Positions 57,023-64,000 of a stretch of 64,000 nt of DNA are shown here, in pieces. The position numbers and the translations under genes were made by a program. Source of the DNA: Acidobacteriota bacterium (GTDB lineage Bacteria; Acidobacteriota; Terriglobia; Bryobacterales; Bryobacteraceae); assembly GCA_017307505.1 (NCBI GenBank), contig JAFKEE010000029.1, forward strand, positions 147,759 through 211,758, written 5' to 3'. Each line of letters starts with the position of its first letter. Position 1 is the stretch's first letter. Under the pieces are notes generated by a model that was given only the letters and a program-made list of their open reading frames with translations, did no database searches and was not told where the DNA came from.

Positions 57023-57267
57023 GAGGCCGAGCAGGTTCGCGGCCCAGGCTCCGTCCGGAACGATCTTCCAGCGCTGCCGCCGGGCGATGGCGCGGGCGGC
57101 TTCGTCAATATCGGGAGTCAACTCGCCGCCAAGTGCCAGATTGATCCTGGGGACGTCGTAGAGACCGCGCCGCACGCGGCGATGTCAAGGAAGTCCTTGG
57201 CAGAGAAGGCCTGCCCCTTCTCAAGCCGTTTGATCCTGGCAACGATCTGATCCCGCATGGTTTGCAT
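56970..57267 (-). pseudogene. Decayed second copy of the AbiEi-like antitoxin gene
   Basis: The start (MQTMRDQIVARIKRLEKGQAFSAKDFLDIA) and the middle (RRGLYDVPRINLALGGELTPDIDEAARAIARRQRWKIVPDGAWAANLLGLSTQVPAKIVYLT) match the intact gene at 45965-46573. A 58-bp deletion (46429-46486 in the intact copy) shifts the frame. The 3' part, from about GPNE onward, is replaced by unrelated sequence, and no toxin gene follows. Confidence 0.85.
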
Positions 57268-57316
57268 CGGCGCAACTCGTCCTCTTGATTTAGAAAAAGT
57301 ATACCTCTTTTTCTAA
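56984..57316 (-). repeat. Right copy of the direct repeat
   Basis: Matches 46233-46619 in the same orientation, minus 58 bp. It ends with the palindrome at 57290-57316. Confidence 0.85.
57290..57316. promoter_or_regulatory. Palindromic operator retained upstream of the decayed antitoxin copy
   Basis: TTAGAAAAA (57290-57298) and TTTTTCTAA (57308-57316) form a perfect 9-bp inverted repeat with a 9-bp spacer, a longer version of the palindrome at 46597-46619. Confidence 0.55.
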
Positions 57317-57474
57317 GATGACGTACCCGGGCCACGCACCCGAGCGACCAAACTCCCAATGCAGTCTTCGTCAGGTTGCGCCGGGAGATGCCGGTCACGA
57401 TCCGTATTTCCCCTCTCCAGAAGGGTTCATGTCGTTGGAGATCAGAACACTCCACAAGGCCCAGCCGAGACGAA

Positions 57475-57885
57475 CTACCGTCGGGCACGTGCAGCCCGCT
57501 CCCAGGCAAATCCGACCACACGAATGACCTCATCCGCAACGTAGGGCTTTGCCAACACATCATACCCACCGAGGTTCAGAACCTCCGCCCACAGGTTGTC
57601 TTCAACCTGCCGGGACGTCACGATCAAGAGCGGCGAATGGGAACCTGTTGCCACGATTGCAGCCAACATGCTCCTCCAGTCGCCATCATCGACGAGCGCA
57701 TCACACAGCAGAAGCGACGGTCGACAGCGCGCCATTGCTCTGATTGCTCCGGCTAGAGTTTGCACCGAAAGCAATGGCCAGCACCGAGATTCGAAAACTT
57801 GTCGAAGGACAGCGAGGTCGATATCCTGCGGCCCGACCACGAGAATACTGCCCGCATACTCGCTCCGTGGTTCATTGACGGTCAT
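57475..57885 (-). CDS. Receiver-like single-domain protein with degenerate acidic pocket
   Basis: A 136-residue protein with the receiver fold pattern: SILVVGPQDIDLAVLRQVF, a candidate phospho-Asp in LLLCDALVDD, Ser/Thr in LIVTSRQ and Lys in VLAKPYVADEVIRVV. The usual Asp pair after the first strand reads Gly-Pro, so metal binding and phosphorylation may be lost; it may act as a pseudo-receiver. AAGGA precedes the ATG at 57885. It stands alone beyond the decayed antitoxin gene. Confidence 0.68.
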   Translation of the reverse strand: MTVNEPRSEYAGSILVVGPQDIDLAVLRQVFESRCWPLLSVQTLAGAIRAMARCRPSLLLCDALVDDGDWRSMLAAIVATGSHSPLLIVTSRQVEDNLWAEVLNLGGYDVLAKPYVADEVIRVVGFAWERAARARR

Positions 57886-57929
57886 TGTGAGTCATCCTTA
57901 GCGTCCCCTTCACGTCCCTACGTCGGCTT

Positions 57930-58073
57930 TCACCGTGCAATCCTGATCATCCGAAGGCCGCATGCTACCCAGCGCAACGCCAGTAAGCACCGGATGCCCA
58001 AAACCCAAGCAGCCATCCCGCGCATCCCAGCCGTATCAGCGTCTCGCTGCTGTGGACGATCTCGACGCCGCAT
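57930..58073 (-). CDS. Possible small ORF, 47 residues
   Basis: Its ATG overlaps the stop of the preceding small ORF (TGATG). The product begins MRRRDRPQQRD and has a moderately hydrophobic stretch (AAWVLGIRCLLALRWVACGL). There is no known family. The 57886-58269 gap holds nothing else I can support. Confidence 0.25.
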   Translation of the reverse strand: MRRRDRPQQRDADTAGMRGMAAWVLGIRCLLALRWVACGLRMIRIAR

Positions 58074-58255
58074 CAGGTGGTTTCCGCGAGCCGAGCAAAC
58101 TCCTCTTTCAGGTCCACTCCCCGATGCTTGTGGACCCACAGTGATCGCACAACCCCAACCGGAACGGGCATCCGGAGCTTCAACCCGCGCAACCAAACAG
58201 CCACAACGGAGGTAATTCCCGCCCAAGGCCGCTGCTTTTGCCGGGTGTCCGCCAC
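58073..58255 (-). CDS. Possible small ORF, 60 residues
   Basis: A GTG-started frame 14 nt after the VWFA gene stop. It has a hydrophobic segment (AGITSVVAVWL) and a charged, coding-like end (RSLWVHKHRGVDLKEEFARLAETT). The ribosome-binding site is weak and no family is known. Confidence 0.35.
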   Translation of the reverse strand: MADTRQKQRPWAGITSVVAVWLRGLKLRMPVPVGVVRSLWVHKHRGVDLKEEFARLAETT

Positions 58256-58269
58256 GCCGCCTTCGACGG

Positions 58270-59487
58270 CTATCTCTTCGGGGTACTCCCTTTCGCGGCC
58301 GTCCAGTAGCCTGCGCGCGAACGCGCGATTGCATTCGGGTAGCGCCCTTGTGCTTCGTCGGTGAGCCGCACGGTTAGGCGCCGAAACTGATGTTCGCCCG
58401 CGGCCGCGCCACGAATTCCCAACATGTACTGACTCCTTAGCCGCGACATCAGGTTCGAAACGAGCGGACCGATCGTGTCGAACGCCCAATCAGCGCCGCG
58501 GACCGGACCGGAGGCAGTTCGACTGCCGCCTGTCAGGTCAAGGCGCAGCGTCTGCCCACCGGACTCCCTAGCAAAGGCGTCGACCGAACCCAGACTATCG
58601 AGAAAACTCGGCGCCCGAGTAGCACGAGAAGAACCTCGTGTCCCCCCTCGAAAGACCCCACCCAAAGTGAATCCGCCAGCCGAGGATTCCTGGGGGAGGA
58701 CAACTGCCTCCAACGTAGCCGAGCTCTCAAGCAGAGCATCCATGGCGGTCTGTTGCCCTGCCTTCGATTTCGCCTCACGGTTGTGCGTCACAACTACCAG
58801 CGCCCGCCGCCGTGTAGTACGTGTGGCCAAGATATACTCCGAAGCGGCTCGAATCGCATCATAGAGCCGACTCGTTTTCGGCGCACGTAGGCCGTTATTG
58901 CGATCTTTCCCGAACACGAGATCCCACCCCCGCATGACCAGCGCATTGTCATTTGTGAAGTCGGCTCTCTTCCTGAAAGCACCGTCGGAGAACGACATTA
59001 GCCCAATCCGGTCCCATGCCGTCAAAGAACGGCGGAGAGCGAGGCTGCAAGAGTTGATGTGCTGATTGGTGTATCCACCACTCACGTCGACCAAAAGCAA
59101 TATGTCCAATTGCGCCGGTGAATCGTCAAAGACAACCAACTCACTCGGCAGTGATTCGTCAAGCACCCGAAAATCGGAACGCTTCAGCCCCGTTACGGGC
59201 TGGCCCGTCTCGCGATCTATCACTTGTGCCGAAATGGGAACAAGATTGCTCTCAACCTCGAAGACCGGCCGAGGCGCTCGTTGTCCCGCCATACTCACCG
59301 CAGACGCAACAAGTAGCGCTAGCAATTTGGTCAGCGAGCGTGCGACAAGCGCAGCAGACGGCTTGGTGGCCGCCGAGAGCTGCGAATCCGCGGCTGAGTC
59401 GCGTAACGGTTCCGACCACGTGGCCACGTTCCGGACAGAACTACAGAGAGCGACTCCGCATTGTGGAAACATAATGTCCACGCCCAT
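58270..59487 (-). CDS. VWFA-related protein of the acidobacterial family
   Basis: A 405-residue exported protein. After an Ala/Ser-rich N-terminus with a hydrophobic stretch (LTKLLALLVASAVSMAG, about 53-69), the sequence NLVPISAQVIDRETGQPVTGLKRSDFRVLDE starts the domain typical of acidobacterial VWFA-related proteins. The von Willebrand A region follows (LDILLLVDVSGGYTN), and QYMLGIRG occurs near the end. The MIDAS motif reads DVSGG, with Gly where DxSxS has the second Ser, so metal binding may be altered. An internal ATG at 59472 is possible. Confidence 0.78.
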   Translation of the reverse strand: MGVDIMFPQCGVALCSSVRNVATWSEPLRDSAADSQLSAATKPSAALVARSLTKLLALLVASAVSMAGQRAPRPVFEVESNLVPISAQVIDRETGQPVTGLKRSDFRVLDESLPSELVVFDDSPAQLDILLLVDVSGGYTNQHINSCSLALRRSLTAWDRIGLMSFSDGAFRKRADFTNDNALVMRGWDLVFGKDRNNGLRAPKTSRLYDAIRAASEYILATRTTRRRALVVVTHNREAKSKAGQQTAMDALLESSATLEAVVLPQESSAGGFTLGGVFRGGTRGSSRATRAPSFLDSLGSVDAFARESGGQTLRLDLTGGSRTASGPVRGADWAFDTIGPLVSNLMSRLRSQYMLGIRGAAAGEHQFRRLTVRLTDEAQGRYPNAIARSRAGYWTAAKGSTPKR

Positions 59488-59562
59488 CGTTGCGCCACCT
59501 ACCGCAACACGGCGGAACTACCGAGGTCTCGAACGTTCGCATAGCAGCTAGTCACCGGATCG

Positions 59563-59709
59563 CTACTGTCCGGAAGGGTTGCCAGTGTAAAGATCTGTTT
59601 CTGCAAAGGCTGAATATCCACGTTTGATGGCCTCCACGATGTATTCCAGTGCAGCGGCGTCCTGTTTGTTTCCAAGCCGTTTGAGGCTTTCGCTTACTCC
59701 TACGCGCAC
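59563..59709 (-). CDS. Small protein overlapping the DUF302 gene end
   Basis: A 48-residue frame with coding-like composition (SLKRLGNKQDAAALEYIVEAIKRGYSAFAETDLYTG). Its GTG lies inside the last 10 bp of the DUF302 gene, which suggests coupled translation. No family is recognised. Confidence 0.45.
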   Translation of the reverse strand: MRVGVSESLKRLGNKQDAAALEYIVEAIKRGYSAFAETDLYTGNPSGQ

Positions 59710-60122
59710 GCTGCGACTACGTGACTGGCGGAAATATTGTCCAGGCTCTTTATCACCGCGCCAAGCAGTCTGCTGACCGCAGGACGGGCTGTTACCGGCA
59801 ATGCGTCGTAAAGCGTTGCGGACGGATTCAACATGTGCACCGCGGTGCCGGACTCATGCTCCGTGACGACCAGGTGGAGGGGAACCAGAACTGCCGCCGA
59901 GCGATCAAACGACAGAATCTCCAACAGCGCCATTGGATAGTCGACGCACATCACCGTGCAGACGGGGAACTCGACCCTGAGGTCTCTACTGAGACGTGCA
60001 GTCAGGTCCATCTCTCCGGCGACGGTAAGTCCCTCGGCACCCAGGGCACTCCGGATCTGTTTCGCCGCCTTGCCCGGTGGGCAACGTAGCAGAAATGTCG
60101 ATATTCCCGGATCCGTGTTCAT
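59700..60122 (-). CDS. DUF302 domain protein
   Basis: A 140-residue protein matching DUF302: LTVAGEMDLTARLSRDLRVEFPVCTVMCVDYPMALLEILSFDRSAAVLVPLHLVVTEHESGTAVHMLNP. The domain is found in proteins linked to redox or metal stress, but its function is not known. A weak sigma-54-like match (60149-60164, minus strand) lies about 27 bp upstream. It is divergent from the HAMP protein. Confidence 0.78.
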   Translation of the reverse strand: MNTDPGISTFLLRCPPGKAAKQIRSALGAEGLTVAGEMDLTARLSRDLRVEFPVCTVMCVDYPMALLEILSFDRSAAVLVPLHLVVTEHESGTAVHMLNPSATLYDALPVTARPAVSRLLGAVIKSLDNISASHVVAACA

Positions 60123-60148
60123 GGTCGGCTCCTCCCGCAGTGCTACAT

Positions 60149-60164
60149 TGCATTTCGTTGACCA
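60149..60164 (-). promoter_or_regulatory. Weak sigma-54-like site before the DUF302 gene
   Basis: TGGTCAACGAAATGCA keeps GG and GC at the right spacing but the -24 box departs from TGGCAC. It is well placed for a short leader to the ATG at 60122. Confidence 0.2.
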
Positions 60165-60228
60165 CGAGCGTCCGCCCTGACGGTTGACCGGCTAATCTGG
60201 AGTGCGAGTTGCTCTGCATCCTGAATGG

Positions 60229-60945
60229 ATGACCTTGAAGAGCAGGCTCATATTCGCTGCAGCCGTCACCGTCGTCGTGATCTTCGGCATTTCAGAGATG
60301 CTGGCGCAACGACAGGCGGTGGCGTTCTTCCACGAACATGAACGCCGCCTCGCGCAAGGCGCTGATCACTACGTCCTTTTGTCCGCGTTGCAGAATGAGA
60401 AGCGAGCGTTAGTTTGGGAGTTGGCCGTGCTCCGCCTTGTTAGCGGAGGCATTACGATCGGCGTGCTTTCGTTCTTCCTTTCAGTGCTGTGGCGGCGAAT
60501 GGTGTCCCGGCCAATCAGCCGGCTGTTGGACAAAATGAACAAGATGGGCCGGGGCACTTGGGACCAACCACTTCCTGTGGAGCAGGACGACGAGATTGGA
60601 CGCGTCTTGCGTGAATTCAACCTGCTCGGCCCAAGGCTCAGCTTCGCTGCCCAACAATACGCCAGTGCCTCAAAACTGGCAGGGATGGCTCTGGTCGGGC
60701 AGCGCGTCGTCCGAAGAGCGGATGCAGCGCAACGGCAACTCTGGGCCGTGTACCATTCTCTTCGAGACTCCGGCTCCGACACCACAGCCATCCAAATACG
60801 CAGCATCGTCGATGACCTTCGGACCATTGGCCAAGAATTCGACTCGGAGTTCGAGGCGGAACTCGAACGGCAGGGTACTGCAACCGGCGCCCTCCAACCT
60901 CAGAATCGACACACCAGCGTTTCCGGGATATCGGAGGATCACTAA
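60229..60945 (+). CDS. HAMP-domain membrane protein without output domain
   Basis: A 238-residue protein with two membrane helices (about 6-24 and 70-92), a short periplasmic loop and a HAMP domain (RRMVSRPISRLLDKMNKMGRGTWDQPLPVEQDDEIGRVLREFNLL). About 100 helical residues follow that lack kinase, cyclase or receptor-signalling motifs. It is convergent with the NtrC-type gene, 3 nt away, and may feed signals to the adjacent kinase; this is inference. ATG 60229 is preferred to GTG 60202. Confidence 0.68.
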   Translation: MTLKSRLIFAAAVTVVVIFGISEMLAQRQAVAFFHEHERRLAQGADHYVLLSALQNEKRALVWELAVLRLVSGGITIGVLSFFLSVLWRRMVSRPISRLLDKMNKMGRGTWDQPLPVEQDDEIGRVLREFNLLGPRLSFAAQQYASASKLAGMALVGQRVVRRADAAQRQLWAVYHSLRDSGSDTTAIQIRSIVDDLRTIGQEFDSEFEAELERQGTATGALQPQNRHTSVSGISEDH

Positions 60946-60948
60946 GTG

Positions 60949-62352
60949 CTAGTCGCGCTCGTGGCGACGGAGAGCTTCGTCGTACTGATCTTTGCGCAGC
61001 TCGAACTTCTCCATTCGGTAGATAAGCGTTTTGCGGCTTAAGTCGAGGTATCTCGCCGCATGGGTTTGATTCCAATCAAACTTGCGCAGGGCCCGCAGGA
61101 TCAGTTCCTTCTCAATCGCTTCGATGCTGATGCCCGAGTTGGGAAGCTCGATGGGGAGGAAATCTAGGCGCGGCGAATCACGCTTTAGTTGCTCGGGCAG
61201 GTCCGACAGGGCGATTTCATTAGATTGCGCAAGAACCACGAGGCGTTCGACCACGTTCTCCAGTTCGCGGATATTGCCGGGCCATCGATACCGCATGAAG
61301 TAAGGCAACAAGGCGTCCGGCAGAGTCAGGGCCGGACGGCCATGCTTCTCCCGTAATCTGTTCAGGAAATACAGCGTCAGCTCGCCTATGTCGTCCTCGC
61401 GCTCGCGCAACGGCGGGACTTCGAGCGGTATGACCGATAGACGGTAGAACAGATCCTCTCGAAACGTGCCGTCTTCGATCATTGCCTTCAGGTTCCGGTG
61501 CGTAGCCGCGATTAGGCGGACGTCAACCGTGGCAATCCGTGTAGCGCCAATCTTGGCGATCTCGCCCTGCTGGACGAGACGGAGAAGCTTCACCTGGAGT
61601 TCCAGGGGGAGTTCGCCAATCTCATCCAGAAAGACCGTTCCGCGGTCGGCGACTTCGAGCTTCCCTTTCTTGTCGGCGGTCGCTCCCGTGAATGCGCCTT
61701 TGACATGTCCGAACAACTCGGACTCAATCAGCTCTCTTGGAATCGCGCCGCAGTTGATCGTGACGAAAGGACGCTCCTTCCGTGCACTGTTGACATGGAT
61801 TGCCTTTGCGAGGAGTTCCTTTCCCGTTCCCGTCTCTCCATGGATGAGAACGGTAGCGTCGGTTTGGGCGGCGCGTGAAGCCTGATCCAGCAAGTGCAGC
61901 AGCGCGCCGGAGCGCCCCATGATGGACTCAAACCCATACTTACGGTCGAGCGTACTGCGTAAGGTGCGGACCTCCTCCACGAGGCGTACGTGCTGCAGCG
62001 CCTTGGCGACAGTGAGTTCCAGCGCCTCGGTCATGACGGGCTTTGTTACGTAGTCGTACGCTCCTGTCCGCATGGCTTCGACTGCTGTCTCAATCGAACC
62101 AAAGGCGGTGATGACAACCACAACGATTTCGGGATGCTCGTCCCGAATCCGCTTGAGCAACTCGATGCCGGACATCCCTGGCATTCTGAGATCGGTGAGG
62201 ACCAATTCGCTGGCCGATCGAGCGAGCGATGCGAGCGCATCGTTGCCATCGCTAGCGGTCGCAACCTCGTACCCCAGATCCTGCAACTGGACCTGAAGAA
62301 CTCGGCGCAGGCTCTCATCGTCGTCTACGACGAGGACGCGTCCCTGGCTCAC
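60949..62352 (-). CDS. NtrC-family sigma-54-dependent response regulator
   Basis: A 467-residue activator with a receiver (phospho-Asp54, Lys104) and an AAA+ domain. The latter has Walker A GETGTGKE at 172-179, the sigma-54-contacting GAFTGA loop at 219-224, Walker B FLDEIGE and the arginine-finger region. A Fis-type HTH (WNQTHAARYLDLSRKTLIYRMEKF) ends the protein. It should activate sigma-54 promoters from upstream sites. The start overlaps the cognate kinase stop by 4 bp; the intergenic dyads at 63529-63603 are candidate sites. Confidence 0.94.
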   Translation of the reverse strand: MSQGRVLVVDDDESLRRVLQVQLQDLGYEVATASDGNDALASLARSASELVLTDLRMPGMSGIELLKRIRDEHPEIVVVVITAFGSIETAVEAMRTGAYDYVTKPVMTEALELTVAKALQHVRLVEEVRTLRSTLDRKYGFESIMGRSGALLHLLDQASRAAQTDATVLIHGETGTGKELLAKAIHVNSARKERPFVTINCGAIPRELIESELFGHVKGAFTGATADKKGKLEVADRGTVFLDEIGELPLELQVKLLRLVQQGEIAKIGATRIATVDVRLIAATHRNLKAMIEDGTFREDLFYRLSVIPLEVPPLREREDDIGELTLYFLNRLREKHGRPALTLPDALLPYFMRYRWPGNIRELENVVERLVVLAQSNEIALSDLPEQLKRDSPRLDFLPIELPNSGISIEAIEKELILRALRKFDWNQTHAARYLDLSRKTLIYRMEKFELRKDQYDEALRRHERD

Positions 62353-63443
62353 AGCACGACACCTCGTGTGAGAGGCAACGATACTGAAAATGTTGCTCCA
62401 TTGTGCGGGTTGTTTTTCGCAGTCAATACGCCTCCGTGTTGCGTCACGATTTGGTGAGCTACAGATAGCCCCAGGCCCGAACCCGTATCTTTAGTTGTGA
62501 AAAACGGATCGAAGATGCTGTCCAAATGCTCGGTTCTGATCCCAGCTCCATTGTCTTTCACTTCGATCGTGATGCGGGTCGAATCCTTGTGCGTGCTGAC
62601 CACAATGTCACCGCCCGTCGGCATTGCCTGAATCGCGTTGATCGTCAGGTTCAGCATGACTTGCTTCATCTGCTCGGGGTCGCAGGTGACCGGCGGCAGT
62701 TCGGCGCAGAACTCGGTATGTATGCGGACCGGCTTCCTGCCGATAGCGTGTGACGCAAGATCGATCACAGACCGGACGAGCGCGCCGATATCGACAGATT
62801 GGTATTGCGGCGCTCGTGGCCGCGCAAAATCGATAAAGCTAGTTAGCAGTCGGTTCAGCCGTTCGGACTCTTTCTCAATGATGTCCAGAAACTCGTGCCG
62901 ACGCTCCTCGGAAGCGTTCTTCTTGAGAATGGAGGCGGCACCACCTATGCTCGCCAGAGGGTTTCGGATCTCGTGCGCGAGCCCGGCCGATAGTTGCCCT
63001 ATCGCGTAAAGCCGCTCGGACCGCTTCATGCGCTCGAAGTTTCTCTGTAACTCCTGGTACACCGCATTCAGCTGCGACGTCGTTTGCTGTAGGGACTCTT
63101 TCTGCTTGCGCTCTCTGTCTGCCAGTAGGCCGGCGATCAAGCCGACAAGAACCAAGTCCACGACCTCGGTAGCTTCACTACCGATGAACCTTCGCGTCTC
63201 GAGCCCTTGGTTCAGTTCGATTACCACATGTGGCGCGAAGCAGACGGAAGCCAGCACCGCTGTACCCAGTCCCCCCACTACGCCGGATCGGATGGCGGCT
63301 GCGGCGATTGGCGCGAAATAGAGGTGCTGCAACACGTTGTGCAACCACCACGGACCACGATTCTGCGTCGCGTAGTACATCACAGTAATCAAGGCCACGC
63401 TCGCCACCCAGACGGGCCACAGCGCCAATTTGTCTCGGTTCAT
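62349..63443 (-). CDS. NtrB-type membrane sensor histidine kinase
   Basis: A 364-residue kinase. The first 108 residues hold about three to four membrane helices with little periplasmic sequence, like the DUF4118 or MASE-type sensors. A coiled coil (about 110-145), HisKA with His157 (GLAHEIRNPLASIGGA), N box LTINAIQAMPTGG, DNGAGI and GSGLGLSVAHQIVTQHGG follow. It is co-translated with the NtrC-type gene and divergent from the DksA-like gene. Confidence 0.92.
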   Translation of the reverse strand: MNRDKLALWPVWVASVALITVMYYATQNRGPWWLHNVLQHLYFAPIAAAAIRSGVVGGLGTAVLASVCFAPHVVIELNQGLETRRFIGSEATEVVDLVLVGLIAGLLADRERKQKESLQQTTSQLNAVYQELQRNFERMKRSERLYAIGQLSAGLAHEIRNPLASIGGAASILKKNASEERRHEFLDIIEKESERLNRLLTSFIDFARPRAPQYQSVDIGALVRSVIDLASHAIGRKPVRIHTEFCAELPPVTCDPEQMKQVMLNLTINAIQAMPTGGDIVVSTHKDSTRITIEVKDNGAGIRTEHLDSIFDPFFTTKDTGSGLGLSVAHQIVTQHGGVLTAKNNPHNGATFSVSLPLTRGVVL

Positions 63444-63528
63444 ATCAATGTCACACGCTTGACCGAATGATACCAGCGTACCGCCGCAAAGCAGGTCACT
63501 TCAGCGCCCCGCAGGCTACCGCGTCACC

Positions 63529-63603
63529 TGCCGGAAATGCGGCTGCAGTGCCCGAAATGAGGCACAACAACCGCATTCCGGCAAACAATATTCCGATGAG
63601 GCA
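63529..63603. promoter_or_regulatory. Array of four phased 16-bp dyads (candidate enhancer sites)
   Basis: TGCC-N8-GGCA-type elements lie at 63529-63544, 63549-63564 (TGCCCGAAATGAGGCA, a full dyad), 63568-63583 (inverted copy) and 63588-63603 (weaker). Their starts are 19-20 bp apart, about two helix turns. The gap 63444-63776 holds no gene I can support. Confidence 0.6.
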
Positions 63604-63621
63604 CCGGCTACCGACGGCGGC

Positions 63622-63637
63622 TGGCAGGCAAAGTGCA
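63622..63637 (+). promoter_or_regulatory. Sigma-54 (-24/-12) promoter before the DksA-like gene
   Basis: TGGCAGGCAAAGTGCA matches the consensus TGGCACG-N4-TTGCW at all but two positions, with GG and GC correctly spaced. It lies 19 bp after the dyad array and about 140 bp before the ATG at 63777. Confidence 0.6.
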
Positions 63638-63776
63638 ACTGATGCGTCACGAGGACGGTGATCGCGCATGAGTGCGATTGCAGCGCTCGCGGGCAGGATA
63701 ACCGGGCGGCAGGCTCAACAGGCCATGAACGCGAGGGCCTCGCCGGTGTCCTTCCCGGTCCCGAATCGAGGTGTAC

Positions 63777-64000
63777 ATGACCAGTAACACTGCACTTGTC
63801 CCCACCCTTGGGGAGCACAGGAGGCGTCTCCAGGCACGTCGCAGCGAGCTTCTATCGCAGCTTGCAAACCGACCCGATGAACTGCTGTGCGCCGGGCCGG
63901 TTGCAGATGATGATCAAGCGGCCATTCTTCACGACCAGTTCGTGTCGCTGAAGATGAGCCGCATCATATCCAGCGAGCTTAAGCTCATTGACGACGCCTT
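63777..64000 (+). CDS. TraR/DksA-like protein, cut by the window end
   Basis: The first about 74 codons of a protein resembling TraR/DksA-type regulators that bind in the RNA polymerase secondary channel: LGEHRRRLQARRSELLSQLANRPDEL, then an acidic stretch and QAAILHDQFVSLKMSRIISSELKLIDDA. This fits the coiled coil and the start of the zinc-finger part; the Cys4 finger would lie outside the window. It is divergent from the NtrB/NtrC-type genes and is preceded by a likely sigma-54 promoter. Confidence 0.68.
   Translation, partial: MTSNTALVPTLGEHRRRLQARRSELLSQLANRPDELLCAGPVADDDQAAILHDQFVSLKMSRIISSELKLIDDA

Noticed and set aside
57105..57569. A 154-codon reverse frame across the antitoxin remnant
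   Set aside because: It reads the remnant out of frame and carries no domain; the region is better explained as a pseudogene.

Overview
The window is high-GC bacterial DNA, most likely from an acidobacterium of the Solibacter/Bryobacter type. The pointers are a large duplicated orphan ABC permease (ADOP type), a VWFA-related protein of the acidobacterial family, DUF507 and DUF2203 proteins in one run of genes, and two short secreted proteins with PEP-CTERM tails. This assignment is an inference from gene families; no rRNA gene is present.

Positions 1 to about 43,150 look like chromosomal backbone. A forward run carries aroC, def, fmt and argJ, then a VOC protein, an MFS transporter, a TPR protein and a polytopic membrane protein. 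A long reverse run follows (selD, pyrF, DUF2203, hybrid histidine kinase, DUF507, ribokinase). Its first gene, selD, begins upstream of an in-frame TGA at the catalytic position, with a SECIS-like hairpin just after it, so it is best read as a selenocysteine-containing selenophosphate synthetase. Next come a SpoIIE-type phosphatase, the ADOP permease, a small cheY-cheX-cheW set, a tartrate/malate-type dehydrogenase divergent from an SDR, a heavy-metal-binding Tat protein, a receiver-membrane-extracytoplasmic fusion, tldD/tldE, a cytochrome P460-TPR protein, a degenerate UvrC-like protein, yvcK, glmU, truB, a glycosyltransferase, an MsbA-type exporter, and an aas/MFS/acyltransferase group.

At 43,269 a tRNA-Asn gene marks the edge of an integrated element. 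A tyrosine recombinase runs antisense into the tRNA, followed by an AlpA-like HTH gene and an AbiEi/AbiEii-like type IV toxin-antitoxin pair. A cargo block of about 10 kb follows: an OmpR-type two-component system divergent from an operon of a TonB-dependent receptor, two FtsX-type permeases, an HlyD adaptor and an ABC ATPase. Three phased GGAAA half-sites lie between the two transcription units. The block ends at a second, frameshifted and truncated copy of the antitoxin gene that keeps the same palindromic operator. No right-hand attachment site was found, so the element may extend past the window.

From 57.4 kb to the end lie a degenerate receiver protein, a VWFA-related protein, a DUF302 protein, a HAMP membrane protein with no output domain, and an NtrB/NtrC-type pair. 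The NtrB-type gene is divergent from a TraR/DksA-like gene cut by the window end. The gap between them holds about four 16-bp dyads spaced roughly 20 bp apart, followed by a good sigma-54 promoter match, which suggests that the NtrC-type regulator activates the DksA-like gene.
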